Positions 27,820 to 36,046 of a DNA stretch of 64,000 bases are shown here, piece by piece. The DNA is from Streptomyces cavernicola. GTDB lineage: Bacteria > Actinomycetota > Actinomycetes > Streptomycetales > Streptomycetaceae. The stretch covers positions 124,001 through 188,000 of the forward strand of contig NZ_JASCIQ010000010.1 in NCBI RefSeq assembly GCF_029968035.1, in the 5' to 3' direction. A program made the position numbers and the translations under genes. The first letter of the stretch is position 1; the number at the start of each line of letters is the position of its first letter. The notes beneath the pieces are model-generated. The model ran no database searches and was not told the DNA's origin. It saw nothing but the letters and a program-made list of their open reading frames with translations.

Positions 27820-29084
27820 GGCTCCGGCTGCCCGCCTGGACGGCGACGCTCACCTCGAAGGCCGCGCTGTTCATCACCGTCATGTGCTGCGCGCTCGCCA
27901 CACTGCTCGGTGCGCTGGTGCACGTCGCGGTCGCCCGCCAGACGGTCGGGAACGCCCGCGACAAGGCGCTCACCAAACTCGACGACGTCACCCGCCTGTA
28001 CGAAGCCGGGGACCGGCTTCCGCCGGGCGCGGGCGTCGACCCGGCGGGCCTGCCGGAACCGCTGCGCGCGCTCGCCGCCGTGGGCCGGCGCGGCACGCTC
28101 GTCGCCGACCACGACGGCCGGCCGACGATGTGGGCGGCGGGTCCCGCCGACGGCGGCCGGACCATCGCCGCCGAGGTCGACTACACCCAGGGCGCCCGCA
28201 CCATCGACGGCCTGGACCGCGCCATCGCCGGCTCCGCCGTGCTCGCCATCGGCGCGACGCTGCTCGTCGGCGCGTTCGCGGTGACCCGGGTGACACGGCG
28301 ACTGCACCAGACGGCGACCGTCGCCCGCCGGATCGGCGCCGGCGACCTGGCCGCCCGCGTCGACGACCCCCGTACGAAGGATCCCTCGCGGGCGCAGGAC
28401 GAGGTGGCGACCGTCGCCGGGGCCCTCGACACCATGGCCGCCAAGCTGCAGGCCAAGCTGGAGAGCGAGCAGCGATTCACGGCCGACGTCGCGCACGAGC
28501 TGCGCACGCCGCTGACCGGGCTGCACGCCGCCGCGGAGCTGCTGCCGCCGGGGCGGCCCGCGGAGCTGGTGCGGGAGCGGGTGCAGACGATGCGGGTGCT
28601 CACCGAGGACCTCCTGGAGATCTCCCGGCTCGACGCCCGGCGCGAGCAGGTCGACCTCGACTGCCATCCGCTCGGCCCGCTCGCCGAACGCGCGGTGCGG
28701 GCCACGGGGACCGACACCGAGGTGCGGGTGGTGCGGGACGTGAGCGTGGAGACCGACCGGCGGCGCCTTGAGCGGGTGCTCGGCAATCTCGTCGCCAACG
28801 CCCACAAGCACGGTCGTACGCCGGTGGTGCTCACCGTCGACGGGCCGGTCCTCTCGGTGCGCGACCACGGCGACGGGTTCCCCGCGTATCTCGTGGAGCA
28901 CGGGCCGCAGCGGTTCCGTACGGAGGGTGGGGCGCGGGGGCACGGGCTCGGGTTGACGATCGCCGTCGGGCAGGCGGGGGTGCTGGGGGCGGGGATCGCC
29001 TTCGCGAATGCGGAGGGTGGGGGTGCGGTGGCCACGGTCACGTTGCCGACGTCGCCTTGCGGGGAGGGCGGGGGCGCGGGCTAG
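27816..29084 (+). CDS. Membrane sensor histidine kinase, no adjacent response regulator
   Basis: 422 residues. TM1 (about 15-38) and TM2 (about 132-155) flank a short extracytoplasmic domain of about 95 residues. HAMP follows (TRRLHQTATVARRIGAGDLAARV). H-box FTADVAHELRTPLTGL with the phospho-His is followed by a catalytic domain with N-box NLVANAHKHG, G1 VRDHGDGF and G2 GGARGHGLGLT. All core motifs are intact, so it should be active. Neighbours are the lipoprotein upstream and a SEDS gene downstream. No response regulator is within about 8 kb on either side. Confidence 0.93.
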   Translation: MRLRLPAWTATLTSKAALFITVMCCALATLLGALVHVAVARQTVGNARDKALTKLDDVTRLYEAGDRLPPGAGVDPAGLPEPLRALAAVGRRGTLVADHDGRPTMWAAGPADGGRTIAAEVDYTQGARTIDGLDRAIAGSAVLAIGATLLVGAFAVTRVTRRLHQTATVARRIGAGDLAARVDDPRTKDPSRAQDEVATVAGALDTMAAKLQAKLESEQRFTADVAHELRTPLTGLHAAAELLPPGRPAELVRERVQTMRVLTEDLLEISRLDARREQVDLDCHPLGPLAERAVRATGTDTEVRVVRDVSVETDRRRLERVLGNLVANAHKHGRTPVVLTVDGPVLSVRDHGDGFPAYLVEHGPQRFRTEGGARGHGLGLTIAVGQAGVLGAGIAFANAEGGGAVATVTLPTSPCGEGGGAG

Positions 29085-29088
29085 CGAT

Positions 29089-29185
29089 CTTTTCCCCACC
29101 CCGCCCCTTCCCGAAAGTCCTGCGGACAGCTCCGGGGGCCAGCCCCCGGACCCCCGCTCCTCAATCGCCGGAGGGGCTGAGTTTT
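29089..29185 (+). repeat. Modular dispersed intergenic repeat, unit 2
   Basis: Begins 5 bp after the kinase stop: TTTTCCCCACCCCGCCCCTT, then the hairpin TCCGGGGG-CCAG-CCCCCGGA (29131-29150), then the box CGCTCCTCAATCGCCGGAGG and GGGCTGAGTTTT. It lacks the 'ggggcgcggggaactgcgcg' box. It probably ends the kinase transcript. Confidence 0.8.
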
Positions 29186-29203
29186 CTTGCTACGTTGCCC
29201 GGT

Positions 29204-30583
29204 ATGACCGGAAGAGCCGTTGATGTGACAGACAGGGTGGAAAAGTCCACCTCGGTGGTTCCGGTCGTCCACCCGCGTCGCGGCACCGAGCTCGCCCTGC
29301 TCGTCCTCGCGGTCGGCCTGTGCGTGCTCGGCTATCTGAACGTCGGCCTGGCCCGGTACGGGGCCGTGCCCGGCAACGTCACCGACTACGCGTGCGGGCT
29401 CGGGGCGCTCGCCCTGCTCGCCCATGTGGCGGTGCGGGTGCGCGCCCCGTACGCCGATCCGCTGCTGCTTCCGATCGCCGTGCTGCTCAACGGACTCGGC
29501 CTGGTCCTCATCTACCGGCTCGACCAGGAGACCCCGGACGACCCGGCCGCACTGGCCCAACTCACCTGGTCCACGGCCGGGGTCGCGCTGTTCATCGTGG
29601 TCGTCGTGGTACTGCGGGACCATCGGACGCTGCAGCGGTACGCGTATCTGTTCGTCGCCGCCGCGCTCGCGCTGCTCGTCTCGCCGGTGTTCTTCCCGGC
29701 CGTGAACGGGGCGCGGATCTGGGTGCGGATCGCCGGATTCTCGCTGCAGCCCGCCGAGTTCGCGAAGATCCTGCTCGCCGTGTTCTTCGCCGCGTACCTG
29801 GCCGCCAACCGCACGGCGCTCGCGTACGCGGGACGGCGGGTGTGGAAGATGCAGTTCCCCACCGGGCGGGTGCTCGGGCCGATCGTCGCGATCTGGCTGA
29901 TCAGTGTGGGGGTGTTGATCCTCGAGCGGGATCTGGGGACCTCGTTGCTGTTCTTCGGGCTCTTCGTGGTGCTGCTCTACGTGGCGACCGGGCGGACCGG
30001 GTGGATCGCGGTCGGGCTGCTGCTCGCCTGCTTCGGGGCGTTCGCCGTCGGCTCGCTCGAACCCCATGTGCACAGCCGCGTCCAGGACTGGCTGCACCCC
30101 TTCGCCAGCATCGACGCGGGCCGCGGGCCGACCCAACTCGCCCAGTCCCTCTTCGCGTTCGCGGCCGGCGGGCTGCTCGGCACCGGGCTCGGCCAGGGCC
30201 ACTCCTCGCTGATCGGCTTCGCCGTGAAGTCCGACTTCATCCTGGCCACGGCCGGCGAGGAGCTGGGCCTGACCGGACTCTGCGCGATCTTCCTGCTTTA
30301 CGCGGTGCTCATCGCCCGGGGCTGCAAGGCGGGGCTCGCCCTGCGGGACCCGTTCGGGCGGCTGCTCGCGATCGGGCTCGCGTCGATCCTGGCCCTGCAG
30401 GTCTTCGTGATCGCGGGCGGCGTCACCGGGCTCATCCCGCTCACCGGCATGGCGATGCCGTTCCTCGCGCAGGGCGGCTCGTCCGTCGTCACCAACTGGA
30501 TCATCGTCGCGCTGCTCGTCCGGGTCAGCTCCGTGGCCCGCGCGCAGCCCGACGCGTACGAGCAACTGCCCGAAGAGGACTGA
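29204..30583 (+). CDS. SEDS family (FtsW/RodA/SpoVE) peptidoglycan glycosyltransferase
   Basis: 459 residues with 10-12 TM segments. The signature region NGARIWVRIAGFSLQPAEFAKILLAVF and the C-terminal LTGMAMPFLAQGGSSVVTNW match SEDS polymerases that extend glycan from lipid II. The catalytic-type acidic loop (LILERDLGTSLLFFG) is present. It is followed after 3 bp by a class B PBP, the usual SEDS-PBP pairing. This pair is separate from the division (dcw) and elongation (mre) loci, so it may serve a sporulation- or stress-specific role. Confidence 0.95.
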   Translation: MTGRAVDVTDRVEKSTSVVPVVHPRRGTELALLVLAVGLCVLGYLNVGLARYGAVPGNVTDYACGLGALALLAHVAVRVRAPYADPLLLPIAVLLNGLGLVLIYRLDQETPDDPAALAQLTWSTAGVALFIVVVVVLRDHRTLQRYAYLFVAAALALLVSPVFFPAVNGARIWVRIAGFSLQPAEFAKILLAVFFAAYLAANRTALAYAGRRVWKMQFPTGRVLGPIVAIWLISVGVLILERDLGTSLLFFGLFVVLLYVATGRTGWIAVGLLLACFGAFAVGSLEPHVHSRVQDWLHPFASIDAGRGPTQLAQSLFAFAAGGLLGTGLGQGHSSLIGFAVKSDFILATAGEELGLTGLCAIFLLYAVLIARGCKAGLALRDPFGRLLAIGLASILALQVFVIAGGVTGLIPLTGMAMPFLAQGGSSVVTNWIIVALLVRVSSVARAQPDAYEQLPEED

Positions 30584-30586
30584 GGC

Positions 30587-32044
30587 TTGACCCGCCACAT
30601 CCGCCGCGCCGCTGCGTTCTGCCTGCTCCTGATGCTCGCCCTGGCCCTGAACGCCACCCGCATCCAGGTCTTCCAGAACGACACCTACGACGACAACCCG
30701 GCCAACCGCCGCCAGACCATCGCCCGCTACGCCCAGGAGCGCGGCGACATCTATGTGGACGGCCGGCCCATCACCGGCTCCGTCGACACCGGCGAGCAGC
30801 TGCGCTACGAACGGACGTACAAGAACGGCCCGTTGTACGCACCCGTCACCGGCTACGCCTCGCAGACGTACGGCTCGACCCTCCTGGAGGGCGCGGCCGA
30901 CCCGCTGCTCTCCGGCACCGACCCGCAGCTCGCGCCGTTCCCGCTGGTGGACGGCGTGGCGCGGGTGCGGCGGCCGGGCGGGGCGGTGCACACCACGATC
31001 GCGCCGTCCGTGCAGCAGGCCGCGTACACCGCGCTCGGCGACAAGCAGGGCGCGGTGGCGGCGCTCGACCCGACGACCGGGCGGATCCTCGCCCTGGTCT
31101 CCACCCCGTCGTACGACCCCGGGCTGCTCTCCGGGAACGGGACGTCGGAGGCGCAGCACTGGACCACCCTGAACAACGCGGCGAGCAAGCCGATGCTCAA
31201 CCGGGCCATCGGGCAGACCTACCCGCCCGGTTCGGCGTTCAAGGTGGTGACCGCGGCGGCCGCCCTGGACGCCGGGGTCGTCACGGACCTGGACGCCAAG
31301 ACCCGCTCCCCTGCCCCGTTCACGCTGCCCGGCACCTCGACGAAGCTCACCAACGAGGTCGAGGGCTGCAAGAACGCCTCCCTCCGCTATGCCTTCGAGT
31401 GGTCCTGCAACACGGTCTTCGCCAACCTGGGCGCGCGGGTGGGCCTGGAAGGCCTGGTCGGGACGGCCGAGCGGTTCGGCTTCAACGACTCGGACCTTCG
31501 CATCCCGTCGCGGGTCGCGAAGAGCAACCTGGACCGGGAGATGGACCCGGCGAGCGTCGCGCTGTCCGCGATCGGGCAGTACGACACGACGGCGACGCCG
31601 CTGCAGATGGCGATGGTCGCCGCGGCCGTGGCCAACAACGGGGACCTCAAGTCGCCCCACCTGGTGGACCGGACGACCGACGCCTCCGGCCGTACCGTCT
31701 CCACCACCCACCCGAGTTCGCTGCGCCAGACGTTCAACCCGGGCACGGCCTCGCTGCTCCGGGAGCTGATGGTGGGCGTGGTCGAGGACGGCACCGGGTC
31801 CAACGCGGCGATCCGGGGCGCGGTCGTCGGCGGCAAGACGGGCACCGCTCAGCACGGCATCGGCAATGTGGGCCTGCCGTACGCCTGGTTCATCTCCTGG
31901 GCGCAGGCCGAGGGCGATCCGCAGCCCGGGGTGGCGGTCGCGGTGGTCGTGGAGGACGCGGCGGCCGACCGGGAGGACATCAGCGGCGGCGGCAGCGCGG
32001 CGCCGATCGCGCGGGCCGTGATGCGGGCGGCGCTCGCGTTGTGA
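30587..32044 (+). CDS. Class B penicillin-binding protein (transpeptidase) paired with SEDS
   Basis: 485 residues, N-terminal signal anchor (about 5-22), then a dimerisation region and transpeptidase domain. Active-site motifs are intact: SxxK as PGSAFKVV (about residue 216), SxN as WSCNTVF (about 272) and KTG as GGKTGTAQ (about 416). The protein is shorter than FtsI and PBP2. Start is a TTG three bases after the SEDS stop. It crosslinks glycan made by its SEDS partner at the outer membrane face; a target of beta-lactams. Confidence 0.95.
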   Translation: MTRHIRRAAAFCLLLMLALALNATRIQVFQNDTYDDNPANRRQTIARYAQERGDIYVDGRPITGSVDTGEQLRYERTYKNGPLYAPVTGYASQTYGSTLLEGAADPLLSGTDPQLAPFPLVDGVARVRRPGGAVHTTIAPSVQQAAYTALGDKQGAVAALDPTTGRILALVSTPSYDPGLLSGNGTSEAQHWTTLNNAASKPMLNRAIGQTYPPGSAFKVVTAAAALDAGVVTDLDAKTRSPAPFTLPGTSTKLTNEVEGCKNASLRYAFEWSCNTVFANLGARVGLEGLVGTAERFGFNDSDLRIPSRVAKSNLDREMDPASVALSAIGQYDTTATPLQMAMVAAAVANNGDLKSPHLVDRTTDASGRTVSTTHPSSLRQTFNPGTASLLRELMVGVVEDGTGSNAAIRGAVVGGKTGTAQHGIGNVGLPYAWFISWAQAEGDPQPGVAVAVVVEDAAADREDISGGGSAAPIARAVMRAALAL

Positions 32045-32087
32045 GACGGCCCTGTGCGCGTCCCGCCGGGCTGCCTAGGGTGCGCCC

Positions 32088-32582
32088 ATGGTCAAGGACT
32101 CAGCTGCGTACGAACTCGCCCAGGTCAACATCGCCCGCCTCAAGTTCCCTTTGGACTCACCGGAGTTGAAGGACTTCGTCGACGCGCTCGACCCGGTGAA
32201 CGCGGTCGCGGACGCGGCGGACGGGTTCGTGTGGCGGCTGCAGAGCGAGTCGGGCAACGCGACGGACGTGCCGGTACTCGGGGACTCCTGGCTGATCGTC
32301 AACATGTCGGTGTGGCGGGACACGAATGCGCTCACGGCCTTCATGTACCAGGGGCAGCACCGGGAGCTGCTCTCCCGGCGCTTCGAGTGGTTCGAGCGGG
32401 TCGCCGAGGCGATGACGACGCTGTGGTGGGTGCCTGCGGGCCACCGCCCGACGGTCGCGGAGGCGGAGGAACGCCTCCTCCACCTCCGCGCGAACGGCGC
32501 GACGCCGTACGCGTTCACTCTGCGGACGTCGTTCCCGCCGGGCCCGGCCACGGCCGAGGCCGTTTCCGAACAGGTCAGTTGA
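32088..32582 (+). CDS. DUF3291 domain protein
   Basis: 164 residues. The family pattern is clear: YELAQVNIARLKFPLDSPEL at the start, DGFVWRLQ, NMSVWRDTNALTAFMY, and WWVPAGHRPTVAEAEERL. DUF3291 proteins have a ferredoxin-like alpha/beta-barrel fold related to monooxygenase-type (ABM) proteins; the activity is unknown. Its 3' end overlaps that of the convergent gene by 8 bp. Confidence 0.88.
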   Translation: MVKDSAAYELAQVNIARLKFPLDSPELKDFVDALDPVNAVADAADGFVWRLQSESGNATDVPVLGDSWLIVNMSVWRDTNALTAFMYQGQHRELLSRRFEWFERVAEAMTTLWWVPAGHRPTVAEAEERLLHLRANGATPYAFTLRTSFPPGPATAEAVSEQVS

Positions 32583-33423
32583 GCGGTTCGCGCATCTCCT
32601 CGCGGACCTTCAGGGTGGTCGCGGCCGCCTTCTTCAGGTCGATCGACTCGGGGTCCTGGGTCGCGCTCGACTGGTCGACGAGGCCGACGGTGGCGGACGT
32701 GTTGTCGTCCGCCCAGGCGCACATGGGCACGGCCGCCGTGGTTCCGGCCTCCTCCATGGTGAGCACCTGACAGCGCACGATCTCGCCGTCGGTGACGATG
32801 TCCTCCGGGGGTACGGCGACCTTGGCGCCCTCGCTCTCGGCGGCGCCGTCGGACATGCTCCTACGGGTGTCGTCGTGGTCCTTGATGAGCCCGTACGCCC
32901 CGGAGACCACGAGGACCTTGCCGGAGGCGGGGTCCGCGCCGGTGTACTGGGCAGCCACCGGCGTGAAGTCCTTCATCCCCGACTCGTCCCAAGTCCCGTC
33001 GTCCTGCGGGCCCTTGCTCGACATGTCGGCGGCCAGCTTGTACTCGCCGGCGACGAGGGTCTTGGGCAGGGCGAGCTTGTACTCGGCGGCGGGGAAGGAG
33101 TCGGCGGAGCTGTCCGGGTCGCCCCCCGAGGTCCGCTCGTCCTTCAGCATGACGAACACCCCGAACAGGATGACCGCGAGCGCCAGCCCGAGGCCGCCCC
33201 AGAGCCCCATCGGCTTCTTCCGCGGCGGAGGCGGCGGCCCACCCCAACCACCGGGCCCCGGCGGCGGGTAGGGCCCCTGGCCGTACGGGCCGGGCGGGGG
33301 CTGCTGGGCGTAGGGACCGGGTTGCGGCTGCTGGGCGTAGGGACCGGGTTGCGCGTACGGACCCTGCTGCTGGGGTCCCGACTGGCCGTATCCCCCGGCC
33401 TGTGGTGGCTGCGGCGTAGACAT
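32575..33423 (-). CDS. Membrane protein with Pro/Gly/Gln/Tyr-rich cytosolic N-terminus
   Basis: 282 residues. Residues 1-68 are low complexity with repeats of GPYAQ and PGPYAQQP, typical of streptomycete membrane proteins. One TM helix (about 73-93, GLWGGLGLALAVILFGVFVML) precedes an extracytoplasmic domain with SFPAAEYKLALPKTL and two cysteines (RCQVL, PMCAW) that may form a disulfide. Not recognised beyond this. Convergent with the DUF3291 gene. Confidence 0.75.
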   Translation of the reverse strand: MSTPQPPQAGGYGQSGPQQQGPYAQPGPYAQQPQPGPYAQQPPPGPYGQGPYPPPGPGGWGGPPPPPRKKPMGLWGGLGLALAVILFGVFVMLKDERTSGGDPDSSADSFPAAEYKLALPKTLVAGEYKLAADMSSKGPQDDGTWDESGMKDFTPVAAQYTGADPASGKVLVVSGAYGLIKDHDDTRRSMSDGAAESEGAKVAVPPEDIVTDGEIVRCQVLTMEEAGTTAAVPMCAWADDNTSATVGLVDQSSATQDPESIDLKKAAATTLKVREEMREPLN

Positions 33424-33482
33424 GCCGGAACATTATGTGACGTCCCCGTCACCCCCGGCGTCGGGCCCCTTGCGGCAGCCGG

Positions 33483-34586
33483 TCAGGCGCCGCCCGCCTC
33501 GATGGTCTCCTCGACCTCCGCGACGCGTTCCGCCTCCTCCGCCGCGAAGCGTTCCGCGTCCAGTTTCTCGGCGATCTCCTCGTCCTGGGCCATCAGCTGG
33601 TCGAGGTTGGAGTTCCCCATCTCGAAGACGCCCATGTCGACGTACGCCTCCTGCAGCCGTTTGCCCCACAGGCCGATGTCGCGGACGCACGGCACGATGC
33701 GGGAGAAGAGCAACTGGCGGAAGAGCGCGAGGTATTCGGAGTTCTCGCTGTACTCGTCGGCCTCCTGCCGGGAGATGCCCAGGTTCTCCAGGACCTCCAC
33801 GCCGCGCAGCCGGTCGCGCATCAGGTAGCAGCCCTCGATGACGAACTCCTCGCGCTCGCGCAGTTCGGCCTCGGTGAGCTGCTTGTAGTAGTCGCGCAGC
33901 GCCATCCGCCCGAAGGCCACATGCCGGGCCTCGTCCTGCATCACGTACGCGAGGATCTGCTTCGGCAGCGGCTTGTCCGTGGTGTCGCGGATCATGCCGA
34001 AGGCGGCGAGCGCGAGGCCCTCGATGAGGACCTGCATGCCGAGGTACGGCATGTCCCAGCGGGAGTCGCGCAGGGTGTCGCCGAGCAGCGACTGCAGGTT
34101 GTCGTTGATCGGGTACAGCATCCCGACCTTGTCGTGCAGGAACCGGCCGAAGATCTCCGCGTGCCGGGCCTCGTCCATGGTCTGCGTCGCCGAGTAGAAC
34201 TTGGCGTCCAGGTCCGGCACCGACTCGACGATGCGGGCCGCGCACACCATCGCGCCCTGCTCGCCGTGCAGGAACTGGCTGAACTGCCAGGCCGCGTAGT
34301 GCTGCCGCAGCTCACCCTTGTCCTTGTCGGTCATCTTCGACCAGTGCCGGGTGTCGTAGAGCGTGAGCGCCTCGTCGGGGGTGCCGAGTGCGTTGTGCGG
34401 GTCGACCTCCAGGTCCCAGTCGATCCGCTTGGCGCCGTCCCACTGCTTGTCCTTGCCCTTCTGGTAGAGGGCGAGGAGACGATCTCGACCTTCGTCGTAC
34501 TCCCAACTGAAGCGGGCCGAACCGCTCGCCGGGACCTGCCAGATCGGCTCGCCCGGGTCCATGCTGTAGAGCTCCTGCGTCGACAC
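33483..34586 (-). CDS. Ferritin-like diiron-carboxylate protein
   Basis: 367 residues with the four-helix diiron signature: helix E in HGEQGAMVC, first ExxH as TMDEARHAEIF, third-helix E in LIEGLALAAFG, second ExxH as MQDEARHVAFG. This pattern occurs in R2-like oxidases, fatty-acid desaturases and N-oxygenases; which substrate is used is unknown. The C-terminus is an Ala/Glu-rich helix. Start GTG at 34584-34586 with GGAGG seven bases before it. It is divergent from a TetR regulator 206 bp away, the likely repressor. Confidence 0.85.
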   Translation of the reverse strand: MSTQELYSMDPGEPIWQVPASGSARFSWEYDEGRDRLLALYQKGKDKQWDGAKRIDWDLEVDPHNALGTPDEALTLYDTRHWSKMTDKDKGELRQHYAAWQFSQFLHGEQGAMVCAARIVESVPDLDAKFYSATQTMDEARHAEIFGRFLHDKVGMLYPINDNLQSLLGDTLRDSRWDMPYLGMQVLIEGLALAAFGMIRDTTDKPLPKQILAYVMQDEARHVAFGRMALRDYYKQLTEAELREREEFVIEGCYLMRDRLRGVEVLENLGISRQEADEYSENSEYLALFRQLLFSRIVPCVRDIGLWGKRLQEAYVDMGVFEMGNSNLDQLMAQDEEIAEKLDAERFAAEEAERVAEVEETIEAGGA

Positions 34587-34640
34587 CGCCACGCCTCCAT
34601 CGCCTCGCGAACTGCCGTACGGGAAAGGCTCGTTGGCAGG

Positions 34641-34654
34641 CTCACACGTATGAG
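34641..34654. promoter_or_regulatory. Candidate TetR operator palindrome
   Basis: CTCACACGTATGAG is a 14-bp palindrome with one mismatched pair, 55 bp before the ferritin-like GTG and in the region shared with the divergent TetR gene. A looser inverted pair CGGGTC/GACCCG lies about 5 bp further on. Assignment to this regulator is inference. Confidence 0.4.
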
Positions 34655-34792
34655 ACACCGGGTCAACAAGTAGTGCGGACCCGGCAGGACGGCCGAATCC
34701 CGGTACCGCGCGCGTCCGAATGTGGACGTTCTGCGAAGCCCGCGCGCACAACCCGTGGGCCGGGCGCGGCGAGGTGCGGATACGCTGCGGGC

Positions 34793-35530
34793 ATGTCCCC
34801 GGCAGCAACCTCGCGCGCAACGCCCCCCGCCTACCGCCGGCTCAGCGTGGAGGAGCGGCGCAGCCAGCTCCTCGAAGCCGCGCTGTCCCTCTTCGCGCAC
34901 CGCGCGCCGGAGGAGGTCTCCCTGGACGACGTCGCCGAGGCGGCGGGCGTCTCCAGGCCGCTGGTCTACCGCTACTTCCCGGGCGGCAAACAGCAGTTGT
35001 ACGAGGCCGCGCTGCGCACCGCGGCCGACGCCTTGGAACAGTGCTTCGACGAGCCGCCGCACGGCCCGCTCACCGCGCGCCTCGCCCGCGCCCTGACCCG
35101 GTACCTCGCCTTCGTCGACGAGCACGACACCGGGTTCAGCGCGCTGTTGCAGGGCGGCAGCGTCGTCTCCACCTCGCGCACCAGCGCCATCGTGGACGAG
35201 GTGCGGGCCGTCGCCGCCGCGAGCATCCTGGACCACCTGCCCGTGTCGGACCCCGGTCCGCGGCTGCACATGATGGTGCGTACGTGGATCTCCGCCGTCG
35301 AGGCCGCGTCCCTGATCTGGCTGGACGAGGGCAAGCAACCGCCCCTCGACGAGCTGCGGGACTGGCTGCTCGACCACTTCCTCGCCGTGACCACCGCCAC
35401 CGCCGCCTCCGACCCGCAGACCGCCGAGGTGCTGCGGGCGGCGCTCGAACTGGAGGAGGCGGACGGCTTCGCCGCGTCGCTTGCCGGGCGGGTGCTGCCC
35501 GTGGTGAGCGACGCCGCGCACCTGCTGTGA
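34793..35530 (+). CDS. TetR family transcriptional regulator
   Basis: 245 residues. The N-terminal HTH is clear: [53 protein letters not shown] (residues about 21-73; quoted here only as landmarks LLEAALSLF and [11 protein letters not shown]). The ligand-binding domain is Ala/Leu-rich. Divergent orientation suggests control of the ferritin-like gene and of itself. Ligand unknown. Confidence 0.93.
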   Translation: MSPAATSRATPPAYRRLSVEERRSQLLEAALSLFAHRAPEEVSLDDVAEAAGVSRPLVYRYFPGGKQQLYEAALRTAADALEQCFDEPPHGPLTARLARALTRYLAFVDEHDTGFSALLQGGSVVSTSRTSAIVDEVRAVAAASILDHLPVSDPGPRLHMMVRTWISAVEAASLIWLDEGKQPPLDELRDWLLDHFLAVTTATAASDPQTAEVLRAALELEEADGFAASLAGRVLPVVSDAAHLL

Positions 35531-35540
35531 GACTGGTCGC

Positions 35541-35822
35541 GTGAGAAGCGAGGACATCCCCTTCGAGGGCGGCCCCCTGGACGGCCGGACCCTGCCGGTC
35601 CTGCTCGGCGCGACCGGGCAGCCGCCGAAGGTGTACGAGGTTCCGGTGCCGGATGCGGAAGGTGGCCCGCCGACGGTGCTCGTCTATCGGCGCGAGGCCG
35701 CGGGGTTCAGCCGACGCCTCGGGGTACCTCGGGGGTGGAAGTATGTGTTCGACCCGGAGGGGCGGGGGGTTGGGCGGATCAAGTGGCCTTGGTCCAGGCC
35801 GAGTTCGCCGCCGGCGTCTTGA
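35541..35822 (+). CDS. Small conserved hypothetical protein, 93 aa
   Basis: Starts with a GTG 10 bp after the TetR gene on the same strand. The sequence ([20 protein letters not shown] ... TVLVYRREA) looks like short streptomycete proteins of unknown function. No TM or signal. The last 20 residues run toward the downstream repeat and are low complexity. Confidence 0.6.
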   Translation: MRSEDIPFEGGPLDGRTLPVLLGATGQPPKVYEVPVPDAEGGPPTVLVYRREAAGFSRRLGVPRGWKYVFDPEGRGVGRIKWPWSRPSSPPAS

Positions 35823-35823
35823 T

Positions 35824-35955
35824 TTTCCCCTCCCCACCCCGCCCCTTCCCGAAATCCTGCGGAGCTTCGGGGGCTCCGCCCCCGGACCCCCGCTCCTCAA
35901 TCGCCGGAGAGGCTCATTTTTGAGCCTCTCCGGAAGGGGCGGGGAGGGGAAAAAC
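35824..35955 (+). repeat. Modular dispersed repeat, unit 3, with perfect terminator hairpin
   Basis: Bounded by TTCCCCTCCCCACCCCGCCC and the inverted GGAAGGGGCGGGGAGGGGAA, which could pair as a long outer stem. Inside are a GGGGGCTCCGCCCCC hairpin and a perfect 13-bp stem CCGGAGAGGCTCA-TTTT-TGAGCCTCTCCGG (35904-35933). It ends the TetR-hypothetical transcript and precedes the NlpC/P60 gene. Confidence 0.85.
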
Positions 35956-36046
35956 CCCCGGGAGGGGTGACCTGATACCTCCACCGGGGTGCACTCGACC
36001 AGCGCCGCCGGGGCCACCACCGCATGCTCGCCGCGGAGGTGATGGT

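Noticed and set aside
29081-31855. Long minus-strand frame opposite the SEDS and PBP genes.
   Set aside because: Arg/Gly/Glu-rich shadow translation with no motifs; the plus-strand proteins have intact family motifs.
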